From Candidatus Adiutrix sp. (GTDB taxonomy: Bacteria; Desulfobacterota; Desulfarculia; Adiutricales; Adiutricaceae), in assembly GCA_031283395.1 (NCBI GenBank), contig JAITBV010000011.1:1-16075 (forward strand): 16,075 nt of DNA, given 5' to 3'. The notes under the pieces were generated by a model. That model saw only the letters and a program-made list of their open reading frames with translations. It was not told the DNA's origin and did not search any database. A program made the translations under genes and the position numbers. Shown piece by piece: positions 13,754-16,075 of this stretch; positions within the stretch are counted from its first letter, which is position 1; every line of letters begins with the position of its first letter.

Positions 13754-14878
13754 TCAGGCCAGGGCGTCCTTCAGCCTGCGCCTGGCTTTTTTGGCCAGGC
13801 GGGTCAGGGTCGATTCGCCGTTCTTCTCCGCCTCCAGGGCCGCGAATTCCCTTAAGAGTTCCTCCTGCCGCTCGGAGAGGTCCACCGGGGTCTCCACCAT
13901 GAAAGAGACGATGAGGTCCCCCGGAGCCCCCCCGCCGGTATTTTTGAACCCCAGGCCGGGCAGGCGCAGGAGTTTGCCGTTCTGGATCCCGGCCGGAATG
14001 ACCAGGGCCCGGTTCTCGCCCGTCACGGTGGGCACTTTTATTTCCGCGCCCAGGGCCGCGGTCACCATGTCTATCTTTCTTTCCAAAAGCACATGGTTGT
14101 GCTCCCGGCTGAAATATTCATGGTGGCGGACGATTATTTCCACATACAGGTCGCCCGGCGGCCCCCCGTTCCAGCCGGCCTCGCCCTCCCCGGACAGGCG
14201 CAGCCGGTTGCCGGTATCCACCCCGGCCGGGATCTTCACGGAAAGGGCCCGGGTGCGCTTGACCCGGCCCTGGCCCTGGCAATCGTCGCAGGGGTCGACG
14301 GCATAGGTCCCGGCTCCCCGGCAGAGGGGACAGGTGGTGGCCATGCGGATAAAGCCCCGGCCCTGGTAAACCTGGCCGCTGCCTCCGCATTGCCGGCAGG
14401 TCTCGCGGCTCCGGCTCCGGGAACCGCTGCCCTCGCAGGCCGGACAGCTTTCCTCGCGGGGTATCTTGATTTCCAGGGAAGTGCCGGTGAAGGCCTCGGT
14501 GAATTCAATGACCGCCTCGTAAACCATGTCCCGGCCCCGGCGGGGGCGGTTGGACGATCCCTGTCCGGCGCTGAAGAAATCCTGAAAAATGCTGCCGAAG
14601 GCGGAAAAAATATCGCCGAAATCCTGAAAGCCCCCCCCGAAGCCGGCCCGGTTCAAACCTTCATGGCCGTATTGATCATAAAGCCGGCGCTTATCGGGAT
14701 CGTTCAAAACCTCGTAGGCCTCGGCCGCCTCCTTGAACCTGGTTTCAGCCTCGACATCGCCGGGGTTGCGGTCGGGGTGATATTTCAGGGCCAGGACCCG
14801 ATAGGCCTTTTTCAAAGCCGCCGCATCGGCCTGGCGTTCGACGCCCAGCACCTCGTAATAACAGGTTTTACCGCTCAT
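13754..14878 (-). CDS. dnaJ: Chaperone protein DnaJ
   Basis: A 374-residue class A J-protein that delivers unfolded clients to DnaK and stimulates its ATPase in the cytoplasm. The J domain (about 1-72) contains HPD at 34-36. The glycine/phenylalanine region follows ([17 protein letters not shown] at about 79-95). The four zinc-binding repeats are CPACEGSG (145), CRQCGGSG (161), CPLCRGAG (183) and CDDCQGQG (197). The C-terminal substrate-binding domains include [22 protein letters not shown] and [14 protein letters not shown]. It is complete and of usual length. No dnaK or grpE is adjacent; the upstream partner is a small helical protein gene 27 nt away. The ATG at 14878 has only a weak SD. 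The acquired-looking DUF3089 gene starts 25 nt after its stop. Confidence 0.95.
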   Translation of the reverse strand: MSGKTCYYEVLGVERQADAAALKKAYRVLALKYHPDRNPGDVEAETRFKEAAEAYEVLNDPDKRRLYDQYGHEGLNRAGFGGGFQDFGDIFSAFGSIFQDFFSAGQGSSNRPRRGRDMVYEAVIEFTEAFTGTSLEIKIPREESCPACEGSGSRSRSRETCRQCGGSGQVYQGRGFIRMATTCPLCRGAGTYAVDPCDDCQGQGRVKRTRALSVKIPAGVDTGNRLRLSGEGEAGWNGGPPGDLYVEIIVRHHEYFSREHNHVLLERKIDMVTAALGAEIKVPTVTGENRALVIPAGIQNGKLLRLPGLGFKNTGGGAPGDLIVSFMVETPVDLSERQEELLREFAALEAEKNGESTLTRLAKKARRRLKDALA

Positions 14879-14905
14879 GCCTCAGATACGCTCCGGGCTT
14901 CCATC

Positions 14906-15241
14906 TTAGTCGGACCCGGCCAGACGAGCCCGGGCCTGGGCCGCGTAGATGAGCTGCCCGTTTTTTTCCGCCGCGGCCGCCAGCCTTTCCAGGTCAGGCC
15001 GCCAAACATCCCCCAACCTGGCCGCGGCGGCCTGGTAGAGAAAAAAATGGCCCTCGGCCACCGCCCGCTCCAGGATAAGCCTTAAGCCCTCCTCGTCGCC
15101 GGCCCGGCCCAGAAGCTCCAGGGCCTCGGCCAACTGGTCCAGTTCCAAAAGTTCCCGGCCGGCCCGCCGGAAAGTCTCCGGGCTGGTGGCGGGGTCGTCG
15201 GTCAGGGCGCGGCGGCCCTCCCAGATGGTGGCGTCAGGCAT
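14906..15241 (-). CDS. Small helical (TPR-like) hypothetical protein upstream of dnaJ
   Basis: A 111-residue protein I do not recognise. It is almost wholly helical by composition (rich in Ala, Leu, Glu, Arg), with repeats of the style ELLELDQLAEALELLGRAGDEEGLRLILERAV and AAARLGDVWRPDLERLAAAAEKNG that suggest two to three TPR-like helix pairs. I chose ATG 15241 because GAGGTG stands 3 nt before it and a good promoter lies at 15300-15273. A longer frame to 15367 would start upstream of that promoter. It is the first gene of a unit with dnaJ (27 nt gap), so a chaperone-linked or adaptor role is a guess from context only. Confidence 0.7.
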   Translation of the reverse strand: MPDATIWEGRRALTDDPATSPETFRRAGRELLELDQLAEALELLGRAGDEEGLRLILERAVAEGHFFLYQAAAARLGDVWRPDLERLAAAAEKNGQLIYAAQARARLAGSD

Positions 15242-15272
15242 ATTCACCTCATCGGCCAGTATCAACTGTATA

Positions 15273-15300
15273 AATATAAGCCCCGATTCCCGATAGTCAA
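15273..15300 (-). promoter_or_regulatory. Sigma-70-type promoter of the dnaJ unit
   Basis: The minus strand has TTGACT (15300-15295), a 16-bp spacer and TATATT (15278-15273). The transcript would start near 15266, about 25 nt before the ATG at 15241. I see no CIRCE-like inverted repeat or sigma-32 pattern, so heat-shock control is not evident. Confidence 0.6.
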
Positions 15301-15360
15301 TAGCTGCGGTCCGGCCGCTCCGGCTCTGTTTACAACTATTTGAAAAAACATATCTTTTTA

Positions 15361-15374
15361 ATATCAATCGATAT
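15361..15374. promoter_or_regulatory. AT-rich inverted repeat, possible IHF or activator site
   Basis: ATATC-AATC-GATAT (15361-15374) lies just before the sigma-54-like element. TATCAATCGATAT departs by one base from the IHF pattern WATCAANNNNTTR. It is suggestive only. Confidence 0.25.
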
Positions 15375-15375
15375 C

Positions 15376-15391
15376 TGGCACAAAGGTTGCT
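15376..15391 (+). promoter_or_regulatory. Sigma-54-type (-24/-12) promoter of flgH
   Basis: TGGCAC-A-AAGG-TTGCT matches the RpoN consensus TGGCACG-N4-TTGCW except for one A in place of G. GG (-24) and GC (-12) are correctly spaced. The transcript would begin near 15402, about 50 nt before the flgH ATG. An AT-rich tract with an inverted repeat lies directly upstream. RpoN control of flagellar hook and ring genes is known in several proteobacterial groups. Confidence 0.72.
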
Positions 15392-15452
15392 TCCAAAAAG
15401 GCAGCGCGGACTTGCCCGCCATTATTCCGGCATGTATCAGAACGAGGCAAAC

Positions 15453-16075
15453 ATGAAAAAAAACCTTTCGGCCTTCCTGACCACCCTGACCTGCCTGGCC
15501 GCCCTGACCGGCTGCGCCGAGCGCATCCAGCAGCCCATTTCCGTGGCCAACCAGGAGGCGGCCCTGATGAACCCGCCGGTGGAAACCTTTCCCGAACCGG
15601 CCGTGCGCACCGAAGGCTCCCTTTTTTCAGAGGATTCCATCAACCTCTTCGCCGATGCCAAGGCCCGCCGGGTGGGCGACATAGTCACCATCAACATCGT
15701 GGAAAATTCCCGGGCCTCCAAAAACTCCAATACCAGCCTCGGCCGCCAGAATTCCGTCCAGGCCAACACCAACGCCCTGATGGGCTATGAAAACCCCAAC
15801 AACATCCCCCTGGCGGGCGGCGTTTTCAACGCCCTGAACTACCAGCCCAACATCGGAGTCGACGCCAACTTCGGTTCCTCCTTCAACGGCTCCGGCAACA
15901 CCAACCGCACAGAAAACATGACCGCCCGCATCTCGGCCCGCATCATCCAGGTGCTGCCCAACGGCAACCTGGTCCTGCGCGGCTCCCAGGAGATACTCGT
16001 CAACAACGAACGCCAGTATATAACCGTCCAGGGCGTGGTCAGGCCCCACGACATCACGACCGACAACACTGTCCT
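15453..16075 (+). CDS. flgH: Flagellar basal body L-ring protein FlgH (3' end beyond window)
   Basis: The first 207 residues of the lipoprotein that forms the outer-membrane L-ring around the flagellar rod. It has a lipoprotein signal (MKKNLSAFL, then LTGC with Cys21 as lipidation site). FlgH landmarks follow: GSLFSEDSINLFADAKARR at about 54-72, VGDIVTINIVENSRAS, a Asn/Gly-rich middle, and ARIIQVLPNGNLVLRGSQEI with NNERQYITVQGVVRP near the cut end. FlgH proteins are usually about 220-250 residues, so little is missing. ATG 15453 is preceded by GAGG. An in-frame ATG at 15432 would put seven polar residues before the signal peptide and is less likely. It starts its own transcript from a sigma-54-like site; flgI would be expected next. 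Confidence 0.95.
   Translation, partial: MKKNLSAFLTTLTCLAALTGCAERIQQPISVANQEAALMNPPVETFPEPAVRTEGSLFSEDSINLFADAKARRVGDIVTINIVENSRASKNSNTSLGRQNSVQANTNALMGYENPNNIPLAGGVFNALNYQPNIGVDANFGSSFNGSGNTNRTENMTARISARIIQVLPNGNLVLRGSQEILVNNERQYITVQGVVRPHDITTDNTV

Noticed and set aside
15242..15367. Upstream start (15367) for the small protein before dnaJ
   Set aside because: The extension crosses the predicted promoter and is unlike the rest of the protein; ATG 15241 has a strong GAGGTG.
1..16075. tRNA, rRNA, CRISPR array, transposase or attachment site
   Set aside because: None was seen on reading the window; the repeats present are single palindromes or one short tandem duplication.

Overview
The window is a GC-rich, gene-dense piece of a bacterial chromosome. 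It is Gram-negative, because there is a flagellar L-ring lipoprotein gene (flgH) and a probable lipid A modification cassette. Three things point to the Desulfobacterota (former Deltaproteobacteria): a RdgC-family protein divided over two adjacent ORFs, a sigma-54-type promoter before a flagellar gene, and the heavy GGCC/CCGG-rich codon style. This placement is an inference; no rRNA gene or taxonomic marker lies in the window. I saw no tRNA, rRNA, CRISPR array, insertion sequence or prophage gene.

Layout. (1) 1-316, minus: the 5' part of a PotA-like ABC transporter ATPase, cut by the window edge. (2) 317-749: a gene-free regulatory region. It holds a strong minus-strand promoter that would give a leader of about 335 nt, two nested long-range complementary segments inside that leader, an 8-codon leader ORF, and a 33-bp perfect palindrome between divergent promoters. 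(3) 750-5809, plus: four tightly packed, mostly overlapping genes. These are a YtcJ-type amidohydrolase, an ArnT/GT39-like membrane glycosyltransferase, an ArnC/DPM1-like GT2, and a YdjC/ChbG-family deacetylase. The last three match the logic of the NaxD-FlmF2-FlmK pathway, which makes polyprenyl-phosphate N-acetyl-hexosamine, deacetylates it and transfers the aminosugar to lipid A. (4) 7710-5810, minus: a split rdgC pair, then a PlsC-type acyltransferase. This unit converges exactly stop-to-stop with the sugar cassette. (5) 10020-7823, minus: a secreted Pro/Ala-rich protein with a LytR_C domain, then a radical SAM/SPASM-like protein. (6) 10255-12794, plus: leucyl aminopeptidase (pepA) from a near-consensus promoter, then a second radical SAM protein. 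(7) 15241-12787, minus: a small helical protein, a complete DnaJ, and a DUF3089 alpha/beta hydrolase. The DUF3089 gene has more A/T-rich codons than its neighbours and looks like an acquired gene that lost its 5' end. (8) 15376 to the right edge, plus: a sigma-54-like promoter and flgH, truncated by the window edge.

The strongest leads are the structured control region 296-750, the aminosugar cassette, the truncated acquired DUF3089 gene beside dnaJ, and the sigma-54-type promoter before flgH. No clearly new defence or mobile system is visible.
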